Shown piece after piece: positions 7,415 to 14,586 of a stretch of DNA of 43,819 bases (the stretch's first letter is position 1; each line of letters begins with the position of its first letter). Position numbers and translations under genes: made by a program. The DNA comes from a virus. The notes below the pieces were generated by a model, which was not told the DNA's origin, did no database searches, and worked only from the letters and a program-made list of their open reading frames with translations. The DNA lies in the IMG/VR virus record IMGVR_UViG_3300020156_000011, positions 1-43,819 of that record, one strand, 5' to 3'.

Positions 7415-8152
7415 TCAGGATTCTCCCTCGGTTCGGGGCGTGATCGCCCGCAGGGTTTCGCGCAGGGCCAGCACGCCCTCGGCGGTCAGGGCCGAGGCGT
7501 CGGGGCGGGTCAGGTTCAGGTCGCCGCCGCCGGCGGCGTGCAGCAGGAAGGTCAGCTCGGCCGGGGTGAAGACCCGCTGGACGATGCCGACGCAGGCGGT
7601 GCACAGGTTCGGCGACGCCCAGGCGCAGGTATCGCCGCTGACCGGATCACTGCAGGCCGCGTGTTCGGTGCAGCCGCAGGCGCGGCAGGCGGGGCCGTCG
7701 TGCAGCAGCTCGCGCACCGCCCGGGAGGCCTCGGCCCAGCCGCCGCGGATGATCGCACCCGGCGGGGGCATGACGTCGGGCCAGTCCTCGAAGAAGGCAT
7801 CCAGCAGGGCGTGGGCGAGGGCCAGACGGGGATCGCGGGCTAGCAAGGGCTCGCGCGCCTCGTCCCCCCCGATGGCGAAGTCGTTGCGTTCGCCGGCGGA
7901 CAGGGCCGACAGGGCCGACTCGATGTCGTCGAGTCCGTCGGTCCAGGCCTCGGGCACGAAATAGACCGGGTGGCCGGCCCCGTCGCCGCCGTCGTGACTG
8001 ACGCCCTCGAAGGCTTCATGGACGGCGGGCCACTGGCCGTCGGCCTCGACGGCGAAGTCGCGGGGCTCCTGACGGTGGCGGCGAAGCGTCGCCTCGGCGA
8101 TCGCGGTCACGCGCGGCGGCCCGGCGAAGGCGGCGGTTTCAAGGTCGGCCAT
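7415..8152 (-). CDS. Cys-rich phage protein, 245 aa
   Basis: ATG 8152 shares a base with the previous stop. The N-terminal half is acidic and helical. Residues 156-187 hold a cysteine cluster, CRACGCTEHAAC and later CAWASPNLCTAC, able to bind metal. The C-terminus (FTPAELTFLLHAAGGG) is helical. The Cys block resembles small phage modules of unknown function seen in other high-GC phages. No catalytic motif is seen. Confidence 0.7.
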   Translation of the reverse strand: MADLETAAFAGPPRVTAIAEATLRRHRQEPRDFAVEADGQWPAVHEAFEGVSHDGGDGAGHPVYFVPEAWTDGLDDIESALSALSAGERNDFAIGGDEAREPLLARDPRLALAHALLDAFFEDWPDVMPPPGAIIRGGWAEASRAVRELLHDGPACRACGCTEHAACSDPVSGDTCAWASPNLCTACVGIVQRVFTPAELTFLLHAAGGGDLNLTRPDASALTAEGVLALRETLRAITPRTEGES

Positions 8153-8484
8153 CAGCAGCAGCCCCCGTGATCCGCGTCCGGCCCTGCGAAGCCTGGGCGC
8201 AGCGCCTCGACGGCGGCGGAGATGCGGGCCCATGCCGCGCTGCATTTCGGGCAGTCGGCGGCCGCACCGGGCTGAAGGTCGTCGGCGAGCCGCTGCAGCA
8301 GCATGAAATGGGCCAGCTCCTGCTGGCGGCTGGTCAGGCCGTGGACCGAGAAGCCCACGCCGGTCGCCCCATCAACCTCGAGGGCGGCGGCGATCAGGAC
8401 CGGACAGCCGGATGTGCGGTGAAGCCGTTTGGCGGCGTCGTCGACTTGGCGCTCGAGCCGCAGGTGCGGAGGGGCGCCGGTCAC
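8152..8484 (-). CDS. Hypothetical protein with CPKC motif, 110 aa
   Basis: GTG 8484 overlaps the preceding stop (GTGA), which sets the start. CPKC at 78-81 could pair with the final GGCC to hold a metal. A central helix with TSRQQELAHFMLLQRL precedes it. Family not recognised. It shares a base with the next gene (ATGA overlap). Confidence 0.65.
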   Translation of the reverse strand: MTGAPPHLRLERQVDDAAKRLHRTSGCPVLIAAALEVDGATGVGFSVHGLTSRQQELAHFMLLQRLADDLQPGAAADCPKCSAAWARISAAVEALRPGFAGPDADHGGCC

Positions 8485-9137
8485 TGGACCGTCTCCTGAC
8501 GCACGGCGTGCGTCGCGGCGGCGCGGGCCATGCGCAGGGCGGCGGCGGGGCTGGGCCCCTTGCCGCCGAAACAGCGGCCGACCTGTTTGAGCGGGTCGAA
8601 GTCCGGGGTGGCGATGGTGACGCGATAGGCGCCGGCGTTGAACGACAGGGCCCAGCTGTGGTCCGGCAGGGCCGCGAGGGTGCGGGCGATTTCGTCGGCC
8701 GTGGCCAGATCCGGCGCGGGGCCGCCGATGGCGGCGGTCCACAGGGCGTCCTTGTCCGCGACGTTGGCGAAGACGGCGCCGGTCGACATGCCGGCGGCGC
8801 GGGCGATGTCGCGGATGGAGGCCCGGGCATAGCCGACGGATTCGAACAGTTCGCGGGCCGCGGCCAGGACGATCTGACGGGTGCGGGCCTTGGCCAGCTT
8901 TCGCTTGTTCGGTTTCTCGGGCGGGGGCTGACGCGGACCGTCGTAGTCGCAATGGGCCGGATCGAAGACCCAGAAGCCGCGGCCCTTCAGCGACTGGACC
9001 CGCATCCGGCCGTCGGGTTCGAGATGGGCGAAGGTCCCTGTCCGCCCGTCGGCGTGGCGCAGCAGGCTGACGCCCGCCTGCAGCAGGGCGAGGGGCTGGC
9101 CGGCGAGCGGGCCGGGGGTGAGTTGAGCGGTTTCCAT
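8481..9137 (-). CDS. Protein with TetR-type DNA-binding domain
   Basis: 218 residues. An N-terminal domain of about 75 residues with no match I know (LLRHADGRTGTFAHLEPDGR, later FWVFDPAHCDYD) is followed by a full TetR-type helix-turn-helix at about 85-135: TRQIVLAAARELFESVGYAR, then SIRDIARAAGMSTGAVFANV and DKDALW. TetR proteins usually carry this domain at the very N-terminus and bind palindromic operators as dimers, so the extra N-terminal domain is unusual. One copy of the dispersed 17-bp palindrome lies in its 3' end (8498-8514). It is a candidate reader of that palindrome, by inference only. Confidence 0.8.
   Translation of the reverse strand: METAQLTPGPLAGQPLALLQAGVSLLRHADGRTGTFAHLEPDGRMRVQSLKGRGFWVFDPAHCDYDGPRQPPPEKPNKRKLAKARTRQIVLAAARELFESVGYARASIRDIARAAGMSTGAVFANVADKDALWTAAIGGPAPDLATADEIARTLAALPDHSWALSFNAGAYRVTIATPDFDPLKQVGRCFGGKGPSPAAALRMARAAATHAVRQETVQ
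8498..8514. repeat. Dispersed 17-bp palindrome, copy 1
   Basis: GACGCACGGCGTGCGTC, perfect palindrome around a central G. Lies within the 3' end of the TetR-HTH gene, where it encodes THAVR on the minus strand. Confidence 0.85.
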
Positions 9138-9139
9138 GA

Positions 9140-9322
9140 TCAGTCCTCTCGGGTGGTGACGGGCTGGCCGTCCTCGGGCTTGTGGATCTGCTGGCCGTCT
9201 TCGGGCGTGCGGGGCCGGCGCCAACCGCCGGAGGGCGGCGGGGGCGTCGGCGACGGGATTGGTGCGGGCTTGCGGCCGGCGTCGGAGTCCGGCGGGGTGA
9301 AGCGGAGCGGGTCGCGGGACAT
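9140..9322 (-). CDS. Small proline-rich protein, 60 aa
   Basis: ATG 9322 shares a base with the ParB-like gene's stop. The protein is largely disordered: PIPSPTPPPPSGGWRRP in the middle and repeated PEDGQ in the second half (TPEDGQQIHKPEDGQP). Family not recognised. It may be a linker-like or scaffold peptide; support comes from its exact fit between two genes. Confidence 0.5.
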   Translation of the reverse strand: MSRDPLRFTPPDSDAGRKPAPIPSPTPPPPSGGWRRPRTPEDGQQIHKPEDGQPVTTRED

Positions 9323-11397
9323 CACGATCCCTCCGACACCGTGTTGATCGCCCAGGCGATCAGAAGTTCCAGCGCCCTCACGCGCTCGTCGGGGAGGGCG
9401 TTGTATTGGTCGACGACGATTTCCGTGACGACCTTGCCGTCGGGTCCGACCAGATCGACCCAGCCGGCCGCATTGATGCGCGCCTCATGGACGGCGAGGT
9501 CTGACAGCAGGCTGGCGACGTCGTTCAGCGGGTCGGGCCTTGCGGTCCAGTCGCGGGCGCGCTCGAGCAACAAGCCATCCGCGGCGATCCGGGCTTCGCT
9601 CCGGTCCCAGGGGTCCGGCTGATCCGCGACCAGCCCGGCGGCGTGTTCGGCGGCCCGGTCGGCGTCGGCCGGCTCGGCCGCCGGGGCGGCCTCGGTTGCG
9701 AGGCAGGCGGTGGCGTAGCGTTCGCCAGGGGCAAGGGCCGGCACGCCCTCCTTTCTGACGGCGATGTGCTGATCCTTGTTCAGTTCTGCCGCCGTGATCG
9801 GCAGGGCGCAGCCGTAGTTCAGCAGGTAGCGCAGCCCCGCCTCGGTCAGGGCCAGCATGGGCGGGTGGCCGCCGGGGATTTGAACCACGCGGGCGGCCTG
9901 CAGTTGGATCAGCTGCTGGACGTGGGGGTCGAGCCAGTGGGCGCCGCAGGTGCAGCCGTGGGTCAGGAAGTCCTGATCGACGTCGCCGGTCCAATCGGCC
10001 GGATGGGCCGGGTCGAGGGGGCGGCGCTGGTCGCCGATCTTGTGCGCGATCTCGATCAGGGCGAGGCGGGCGCGAGTGTTGTCAGGGTCACGGGTCAGGG
10101 CGGCGATGTCGCCCCTGGGCGTCGCGCGCTCGGCCTGGGCCAGATCCTCGATCGCGGCCTTGAGCGAACCGCCGCCGCTGTTGGACTGGCGCGGAGCCCA
10201 TCCGAGGGCCCGGCGAGCCTCGCCGGCGTTGCTGGCGTTCAGGAGATCGAGTCCGTTGACATAGAAGGGGCCCAGCTGTTGATCCAGCCAGTTGCGAGCG
10301 GCGGCGGGCATGTCCGGATCGTTGGCGAGGACCCGCAGACGAGCCGCCTTCAGCGCGTCCAGCCGGGTCGGGAAGGCGGGTTGGGCTGGGCCGACGCGAT
10401 AGGACGATCCCGTGCCATGGTTCCCGATCTGCGTGCTGGTCGAGATGAACCAGCTGCCGTCGCTGTGAACGAACTGCCGCAGCGTGATGTGATCATTCTT
10501 CTGGCGCCACTCCAGTTCGGTGCTGGCCTGCCAAGGCTTATCAAGCGCCCAGTCGCCGAAGTGGGGCCCCGGCGCCAGTTCGCCAATCTCTTTCTTCTCC
10601 GTCACGCTGGCGCGCAGCTGGTCCCAGCTGCCGTGTTCGCGATAGGCCTCGATGGCCTCAGGCGCCGCCGTGCGGGCGATGCGGATCTTGTCCTGGACGT
10701 CGCGGACGCCGAGGCCGAGGCGTTCCGCCACCGATTTGGCGTCCAGCGGCTTGCCGTCCTCGCCCGCCGCGTCGGCGTAGTCGCGCAGCAGCATGGCCAG
10801 TTCCAGCGGGGGGATCGACTGGCGCTCGACGTTTTCCACCACGGTGATGGCCAGCGCCTCGGCCGGGGTGGCCTCGCGTTCCTCGAACCGCAGGCCGTCG
10901 GCGAGGCTGTCGGTCAGGCGGCCCTGATCCCGGGCCAGTCTGGCGCCGAGCCAGCGGCGTTCCCCGATCAGCAGCATGCGGGTTCCGTCTTCCCGCACCG
11001 GCGTCAGGGTGACCGGCTGCAGCTGGCCCTGGGCCACCAGGCTGTCGGCCATGGCGGGGATGCTGTCGGGATCGACGGCGCGGTTGGCCGGGTTGCGTGC
11101 GATCCTGTCCAGAGGCCAGGTGGGTGGGGTGAGGGTCGACGGTCGAGGGGCGAGGGCGGCGGCGTTGACCCGACCCTCGGCGACGTCGAGCCCGTCAACG
11201 ATACGCCGCCCTAGCGGCGTCAGGGCGAACTCACCGGGGCGAACCACGCCGTCCTCGCGCAGGCCCTTGAGGGTGCGGGCGGTGTTGGACTTGTCGCGGC
11301 CGAGATGGTCGGCGAGGGCCTTGGGCCCTTCGAAAGTCAGGGTCGGGTCGGCAAGGGCCCGAAGGAGTTCGGGATTCTGGAAGGCGAGCGCGGTCAT
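9322..11397 (-). CDS. ParB-like protein with N-terminal winged helix
   Basis: 691 residues, starting at MTALAFQNPELL. Residues 1-75 form a winged-helix-like domain (DKSNTARTLKGLREDG, then LTPLGRRIV). A ParB N-terminal core follows (about 95-195): DPDSIPAMADSLVAQGQLQP, GERR at 145-148 (the nucleotide-binding arginine patch of ParB CTPases) and ENVERQ at 188-193. A helix-turn-helix KSVAERLGLGVRDVQDKIRI lies at about 221-240. The long C-terminal part (LDPHVQQLIQLQAARVVQIP etc.) is of unknown role. ParB proteins bind palindromic sites and slide on DNA using CTP. No ParA is seen, so plasmid-like partition is not supported; gene regulation or DNA organisation is possible. It is a candidate binder of the dispersed palindrome. 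Confidence 0.85.
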   Translation of the reverse strand: MTALAFQNPELLRALADPTLTFEGPKALADHLGRDKSNTARTLKGLREDGVVRPGEFALTPLGRRIVDGLDVAEGRVNAAALAPRPSTLTPPTWPLDRIARNPANRAVDPDSIPAMADSLVAQGQLQPVTLTPVREDGTRMLLIGERRWLGARLARDQGRLTDSLADGLRFEEREATPAEALAITVVENVERQSIPPLELAMLLRDYADAAGEDGKPLDAKSVAERLGLGVRDVQDKIRIARTAAPEAIEAYREHGSWDQLRASVTEKKEIGELAPGPHFGDWALDKPWQASTELEWRQKNDHITLRQFVHSDGSWFISTSTQIGNHGTGSSYRVGPAQPAFPTRLDALKAARLRVLANDPDMPAAARNWLDQQLGPFYVNGLDLLNASNAGEARRALGWAPRQSNSGGGSLKAAIEDLAQAERATPRGDIAALTRDPDNTRARLALIEIAHKIGDQRRPLDPAHPADWTGDVDQDFLTHGCTCGAHWLDPHVQQLIQLQAARVVQIPGGHPPMLALTEAGLRYLLNYGCALPITAAELNKDQHIAVRKEGVPALAPGERYATACLATEAAPAAEPADADRAAEHAAGLVADQPDPWDRSEARIAADGLLLERARDWTARPDPLNDVASLLSDLAVHEARINAAGWVDLVGPDGKVVTEIVVDQYNALPDERVRALELLIAWAINTVSEGS

Positions 11398-11419
11398 GCC
11401 GGGGCTCCGGTTCGTGGGG

Positions 11420-11647
11420 TCAGGTCTGGGTGAAGAGGCGCAGGCGCGAGACGGCCCTGCGGGCGGCGTCGCGCTGGCCCGGGCCGCGGAGCAGGCGGGG
11501 GTCGGCGTCCAGCGCCGCGCGGCCTGCCTCGGCCAGGACCAGGAGGGCGGTGGCCTCGCCATGGGTCAGGGCCAGCCGCTGGACCGGCGCCGGCGCGGGG
11601 CCGGGCCGCTCGCCCGGGCCAGAGCGACAAGCGAAGACGGCGGTCAC
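11420..11647 (-). CDS. Hypothetical protein, 75 aa
   Basis: GTG 11647 overlaps the upstream stop (GTGA), giving VTAVFACRSGPGERPG. The rest is helical and Ala/Arg-rich (THGEATALLVLAEAGRAALD, RDAARRAVSRLRLF). Family not recognised. It ends 22 bases before the ParB-like start. Confidence 0.55.
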   Translation of the reverse strand: MTAVFACRSGPGERPGPAPAPVQRLALTHGEATALLVLAEAGRAALDADPRLLRGPGQRDAARRAVSRLRLFTQT

Positions 11648-11991
11648 GCCGCCAGCCCTCCGGCGGAGCGGATCCGCTGCAGGGCCGCCTCGAGCCCGGA
11701 CGGGTCGGCGGCGATCGGCCCGGCGACGAAGCCCAGCCAGCAATCCTGAAACCGCCACGGCATGTCGGCGCCGCCGGTCGGGTCGTCGATGAAGGCGCGG
11801 GCGTCGGCGGGCTTGAGCGCGAACACGGCGAGCACGGGGAAGTCGGGGCCGTCGCCGCGCGTGCCGGTCTGGCGCAGCCAGTTCAGGCGTAGGCCGGGCC
11901 GCTGGCGCAGCAGATGGGCGGCGAGGGCGTCGGCCGAGACGAACGGGATCGGCGCGCGGGGGTCGGCCGCGGGAAAGAGGGTGGCGGCCAT
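11644..11991 (-). CDS. Hypothetical protein, 115 aa
   Basis: Starts MAATLFPAADPRAPIPFVSA. Contains GPDFPVLAVFALKPADARAF and an aromatic segment MPWRFQDCWLGFVAGPIAAD. It is soluble, alpha/beta in style, and has no named family. It starts one base after the previous stop in the leftward operon. Confidence 0.65.
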   Translation of the reverse strand: MAATLFPAADPRAPIPFVSADALAAHLLRQRPGLRLNWLRQTGTRGDGPDFPVLAVFALKPADARAFIDDPTGGADMPWRFQDCWLGFVAGPIAADPSGLEAALQRIRSAGGLAA

Positions 11992-11992
11992 G

Positions 11993-12289
11993 TCAGACGC
12001 CGCCAGCCGCGACGGCGGCGAAGGCGCCGGCGAGGGTGGTCAGGACCGCGCCGGCCAGAATGGCCCCGGCCCCCGCCAGGGCGAAGAAGGCCAGCCACCG
12101 GAAGGCGGCGTCGACCTGATCCGAGACGTCGCGCCCCGGCATCCAGTCCACGATCGGCTGGGCGGGGGGGTAATGGAACGTCGCCGCCGGCGCACGGCGT
12201 GCGTTGCCCGGGGATTCGGTCAGGACGGAGACCGCCGGTGCGGCGGATTTCCTATGATCTTCAAGGCGGATGACGGTCGCGGTGTCCAT
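11993..12289 (-). CDS. Membrane protein, 98 aa, first gene of leftward operon
   Basis: A soluble N-terminal 60 residues precede a hydrophobic C-terminal segment, FRWLAFFALAGAGAILAGAV and following residues, long enough for one long or two short membrane passes. The start ATG 12289 has GGGGAA upstream on the minus strand. It is the first gene behind the leftward promoter and operator cluster and so should be shut off in a lysogen. One copy of the dispersed palindrome lies inside it, encoding NARRA. Function unknown. Confidence 0.65.
   Translation of the reverse strand: MDTATVIRLEDHRKSAAPAVSVLTESPGNARRAPAATFHYPPAQPIVDWMPGRDVSDQVDAAFRWLAFFALAGAGAILAGAVLTTLAGAFAAVAAGGV
12189..12205. repeat. Dispersed palindrome, copy 2
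   Basis: GGCGCACGGCGTGCGTT; 13-bp core CGCACGGCGTGCG perfect, with the last base pair mismatched. Inside the 98-aa membrane-protein gene. Confidence 0.8.
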
Positions 12290-12316
12290 GTCGCATTCCC
12301 CTGTGAGGTGAATGAG

Positions 12317-12390
12317 GGATACAGTCCGTATCCATCACGCGTCAATAGGGAAGATACAAAGCGTATCCTTCGCCGTTACGGACTGTCGCC
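12317..12390. promoter_or_regulatory. Operator cluster (three sites) with leftward early promoter
   Basis: Three related 17-bp sites: GGATACAGTCCGTATCC at 12317-12333 (perfect GGATAC-N5-GTATCC), AGATACAAAGCGTATCC at 12352-12368 (one arm mismatch), and a weaker one at 12374-12390 (CGTTACGGACTGTCGCC) that matches the reverse complement of the first. On the minus strand TTGACG (12345-12340) is a good -35 element, with a weak TGTATC about 16 bases on. The first operator overlaps the spacer and -10, as for a repressed promoter driving the gene at 12289. The cluster lies between divergent genes, so it may also control 12457. Confidence 0.7.
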
Positions 12391-12456
12391 GTTCACTCCG
12401 GCGTTCCGGCTCTCCCTTCGATCGTCGGAATCCGGTAGGGTGCTGGCGGAGGCGAG

Positions 12457-12759
12457 ATGACGGACGACAAGGATCTTGAAATCGCCCGGTTGAAGGGGCG
12501 TCTGGAGGCCGCTGAGCAGCGCAGGGGCGGAGTCGTTGGCCCCACGCTGAAGGTGGTGCTGACGCTGCTGGCTATTCCCGTGGTCGTGATCCTGGTGCTG
12601 GCCCTTGTGGGGACTCTGGGGCAGCTGGTCCCGGAACCAGATCCGGCGGTCGAGGCCGCGCGGATCAACGCCTATTGCGAGAGCCAGTACGCCGGCTATG
12701 CACAGAAGGTTCGAGATGAGTGCAGGTTTCGTGAGTTCCGCGCCCGCGCCGCCGACTGA
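12457..12759 (+). CDS. Single-TM protein with N-terminal coiled coil, 100 aa
   Basis: Starts MTDDKDLEIARLKGRLEAAE, a coiled-coil helix, then one strongly hydrophobic segment (VVLTLLAIPVVVILVLALVG, about 33-52), then a charged domain of about 40 residues with two cysteines. Its stop abuts the repressor's stop tail-to-tail with no gap. The position next to the repressor and behind the operator cluster fits a phage accessory such as superinfection exclusion, but that is inference. A modest upstream GGAGGCGAG serves as ribosome site. Confidence 0.6.
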   Translation: MTDDKDLEIARLKGRLEAAEQRRGGVVGPTLKVVLTLLAIPVVVILVLALVGTLGQLVPEPDPAVEAARINAYCESQYAGYAQKVRDECRFREFRARAAD

Positions 12760-13098
12760 TCAGCTGGCCTTGCGGAACGTCTCAAGCACCTGAAGCGCGA
12801 GCGCCTGTCGGTCGTCAGGGATATTTTCCCAGAGCGCGAGGATGTCCTGCGGGACATCGTCCGGGTGCCGATCGATGATGAAGCCCGCCGGGATCTGAAG
12901 TACAGCGCCAAGGGTGCGCAGCCAACGGGTCGTCAGCTGTCGCCGCCCCGCCTCGAGGTGGCCGATCATGCCGCGTGTCGTGTCCGCGCGCTCGGCGAGT
13001 TCATCCTGCGTCCAGCCGCGGAACTCACGCCACGCGCGCAGGAAGTTGCGATCGTCGAAATCGAGCGCTGCCGTCATCGATACAATCTGCGACAGCAT
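12760..13098 (-). CDS. XRE-family (CI-like) phage repressor
   Basis: 112 residues. The HTH domain spans about 22-75: REFRGWTQDELAERADTTRG, then MIGHLEAGRRQLTTRWL and LGAVLQIPAGFII. A short C-terminal helix follows (QALALQVLETFRKAS). It lacks the LexA-like self-cleavage domain of lambda CI, so induction must work another way. Start ATG 13098 has AAAGGGGGG upstream. Divergent from the Cro-like gene with 83 bases between; it most likely binds the GGATAC-N5-GTATCC sites on both sides and holds the lysogenic state. Confidence 0.85.
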   Translation of the reverse strand: MLSQIVSMTAALDFDDRNFLRAWREFRGWTQDELAERADTTRGMIGHLEAGRRQLTTRWLRTLGAVLQIPAGFIIDRHPDDVPQDILALWENIPDDRQALALQVLETFRKAS

Positions 13099-13181
13099 GG
13101 CCCCCCTTTCGACTAACAGGCTGTACCGTTACGGCGTCATACCCTCTTGCCCGATCGGATACAATCCGTAGCCTATGGGGT
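13099..13181. promoter_or_regulatory. Genetic switch: overlapping divergent promoters and operators
   Basis: A 17-bp operator GGATACAATCCGTAGCC lies at 13157-13173 (one arm mismatch) and a weaker one at 13127-13143 (CGTTACGGCGTCATACC). Rightward: -10 TACAAT at 13160-13165, with a weak -35 at 13136-13141. Leftward: -35 TTGTAT (13164-13159), 17-base spacer, -10 TATGAC (13141-13136). The two promoters share the same bases, so a repressor on 13157-13173 would block the rightward one. Another resemblance, CGATACAATCTGCGACA, lies at 13078-13094 in the repressor's first codons. Confidence 0.65.
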
Positions 13182-13448
13182 ATGGAAACTGATTCGCACC
13201 ATGGAGCTGAGGCGGGCGAGGACGCGCAGAGCCTGAACGCCCGCCTGATCGCGGCCGGTTTGAAGAAGGCCCACGCGGGCCACCTGGCCACCGGGCGGCG
13301 CAGGCCGTCGCTCATTGTTGCGCTGAACCTCGAGGAGGCCTTGGGAATTCCGCCTGCCGCATGGCGACAAGGACCGGCGGCGGTGAAGGCCGCCCTGGCG
13401 GCCGCCGACGCCGCTCGGCCCCCTACCGCGCCGGGATGTCCCGCGTGA
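13182..13448 (+). CDS. Cro-like small HTH protein, 88 aa
   Basis: Starts METDSHHG. The core, LNARLIAAGLKKAHAGHLAT and then RRRPSLIVALNLEEALGIPP, reads as a short helix-turn-helix of the Cro/YdaS type. It is the first rightward gene, divergent from the repressor, the classical place of cro. The start has a poor ribosome site (GGGG one base away) and the predicted leader is only about 10 bases, so translation may be near-leaderless. Its 3' end overlaps the opposite-strand gene by 26 bases. Confidence 0.65.
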   Translation: METDSHHGAEAGEDAQSLNARLIAAGLKKAHAGHLATGRRRPSLIVALNLEEALGIPPAAWRQGPAAVKAALAAADAARPPTAPGCPA

Positions 13449-14079
13449 GCGGGTCGGTCGCCAGCGGGCAGCGGCCGCAGGCCCGGCAGCGGGCCGCATG
13501 GCTGTTGCGGTCGGACAGCATGATCAGCCGGGCCGTGTCGGCGACCGGACGCCGATCGACCGACAGCCGGGCCAGTTCGCTGTCCAGCAGCTGGAGTCGC
13601 CCGCGCATCTGTTTGCGGCACCCCTTGGCCTTGACCCCGGCCGGCATGACGGGCGGCGGCATCGGCGGGCGGACGCGGGTCGTCGCGGCAGGCCGCGCGG
13701 TTTCGCCGCCGAAGGCGGGGGTCCAGCGCTTTTCCATCCACGGGCCGATCTTGCGCAGGGCGCGGCGGACCCGCGCGTCCATGCCGGGATCCGGAAGCGG
13801 CGGCACGGCGCCGGGCTGGCCATATCGTTCCGCAGCCGCGCGGGCCAGATCGGGCATGCGCTCGACCGAGGTCGGCACGGCGGCGAAGGCGCGGCAGGCC
13901 CGGGAGAGGGCGGCCATGTCGCGCTGGTCGGCGGCGTCGGCCACGGCGGCCGCGGCGTCGCGGGCGGCGCGCTGCCAATCCAGCACGGCGCGCATGTGCA
14001 CCGTGGCGACGATCAGGGCGTCGCTGATTTCAGGCAGTTCGTCGAAAGACAACGGCAGATCGACCGGAACGTCGGTCAT
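13423..14079 (-). CDS. Hypothetical protein on opposite strand, 218 aa
   Basis: Starts MTDVPVDLPLSFDELPE. It has a helical Ala-rich N-terminal half, a proline-rich middle (PPMPPPVMPAG) and a C-terminal CRACGRCP block that could bind metal together with an earlier Cys. It is the only minus-strand gene inside the rightward early region, and it converges on the Cro-like gene with a 26-base overlap. Transcribing it would produce antisense RNA against the end of the Cro-like mRNA. Family not recognised. Confidence 0.6.
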   Translation of the reverse strand: MTDVPVDLPLSFDELPEISDALIVATVHMRAVLDWQRAARDAAAAVADAADQRDMAALSRACRAFAAVPTSVERMPDLARAAAERYGQPGAVPPLPDPGMDARVRRALRKIGPWMEKRWTPAFGGETARPAATTRVRPPMPPPVMPAGVKAKGCRKQMRGRLQLLDSELARLSVDRRPVADTARLIMLSDRNSHAARCRACGRCPLATDPLTRDIPAR

Positions 14080-14206
14080 GGAACCCCTCGCAACTTACGC
14101 GCCCCCCCGGGTCGCGGCTCGCCCCATTGGCGAATCGATTTCGGGCGGATGCAAGGCGTTACAAGCGCGAATGGGACGTGTGCGGACGTTTCAACCGCCG
14201 GTAAGT

Positions 14207-14224
14207 TTCCCTGACGTCGGGGAA
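14207..14224. promoter_or_regulatory. 18-bp dyad over the ribosome site of 14230
   Basis: TTCCC-t-GACGTC-g-GGGAA is symmetric except one central pair, and its GGGGAA is the ribosome-binding site for ATG 14230. It could be an operator or an RNA hairpin that hides the start. The rest of the 150-base divergent gap (14080-14229) should hold promoters for both genes, but I see no convincing -35/-10 pair. Confidence 0.45.
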
Positions 14225-14229
14225 GCGGC

Positions 14230-14586
14230 ATGACCCAGCGCCACGCCATGCGCCGGGGCGTCGCGCCCCGCCCTTCGGACAAGGACATGCGCATCTGGGC
14301 CCGGCTGCTGAAGCGTGCCGCGCCGATCGGGCGCGCGCCGCACAGCGACGGCCTGTCGTTCGTGCTGGCGGCCGAGAAGGCCGGCAAGGCGATCATGCCG
14401 CGGGGCCATCAGCACACGGCCAGCCCGTTCACCGCCCTGGTGCGGACGGGAAAGGGATGGCTGACGCTGAACGCGGCCGAGCGCGAGGCGGCGGGCGAGC
14501 GGGTGCGCGGCCTGATCGCGGAATGTGAGGCGGCGCTGGAGGCTCTGGCCGACGGCAGGCGCGAGCGGAAGGACATCGACGGATGA
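14230..14586 (+). CDS. Hypothetical protein, 118 aa
   Basis: Basic N-terminus (MTQRHAMRRGVAPRPS), then IWARLLKRAAPIG, a central Gly/His segment and a long C-terminal helix (LTLNAAEREAAGERVRGLIA). Start ATG has GGGGAAGCGGC before it. First gene of the rightward replication operon; ATGA overlap with the next. Family not recognised. Confidence 0.65.
   Translation: MTQRHAMRRGVAPRPSDKDMRIWARLLKRAAPIGRAPHSDGLSFVLAAEKAGKAIMPRGHQHTASPFTALVRTGKGWLTLNAAEREAAGERVRGLIAECEAALEALADGRRERKDIDG

Noticed and set aside
9322-11397. Phage-plasmid with a ParAB partition system
   Set aside because: No ParA ATPase or plasmid replication initiator is present, while a large serine integrase is, so an integrating lifestyle is better supported.
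14080-14229. Clear sigma-70 promoters for the divergent genes 14079 and 14230
   Set aside because: TTGGCG and ATGCAA appear at near-proper spacing, but the match is weak and not better than expected by chance in this stretch.
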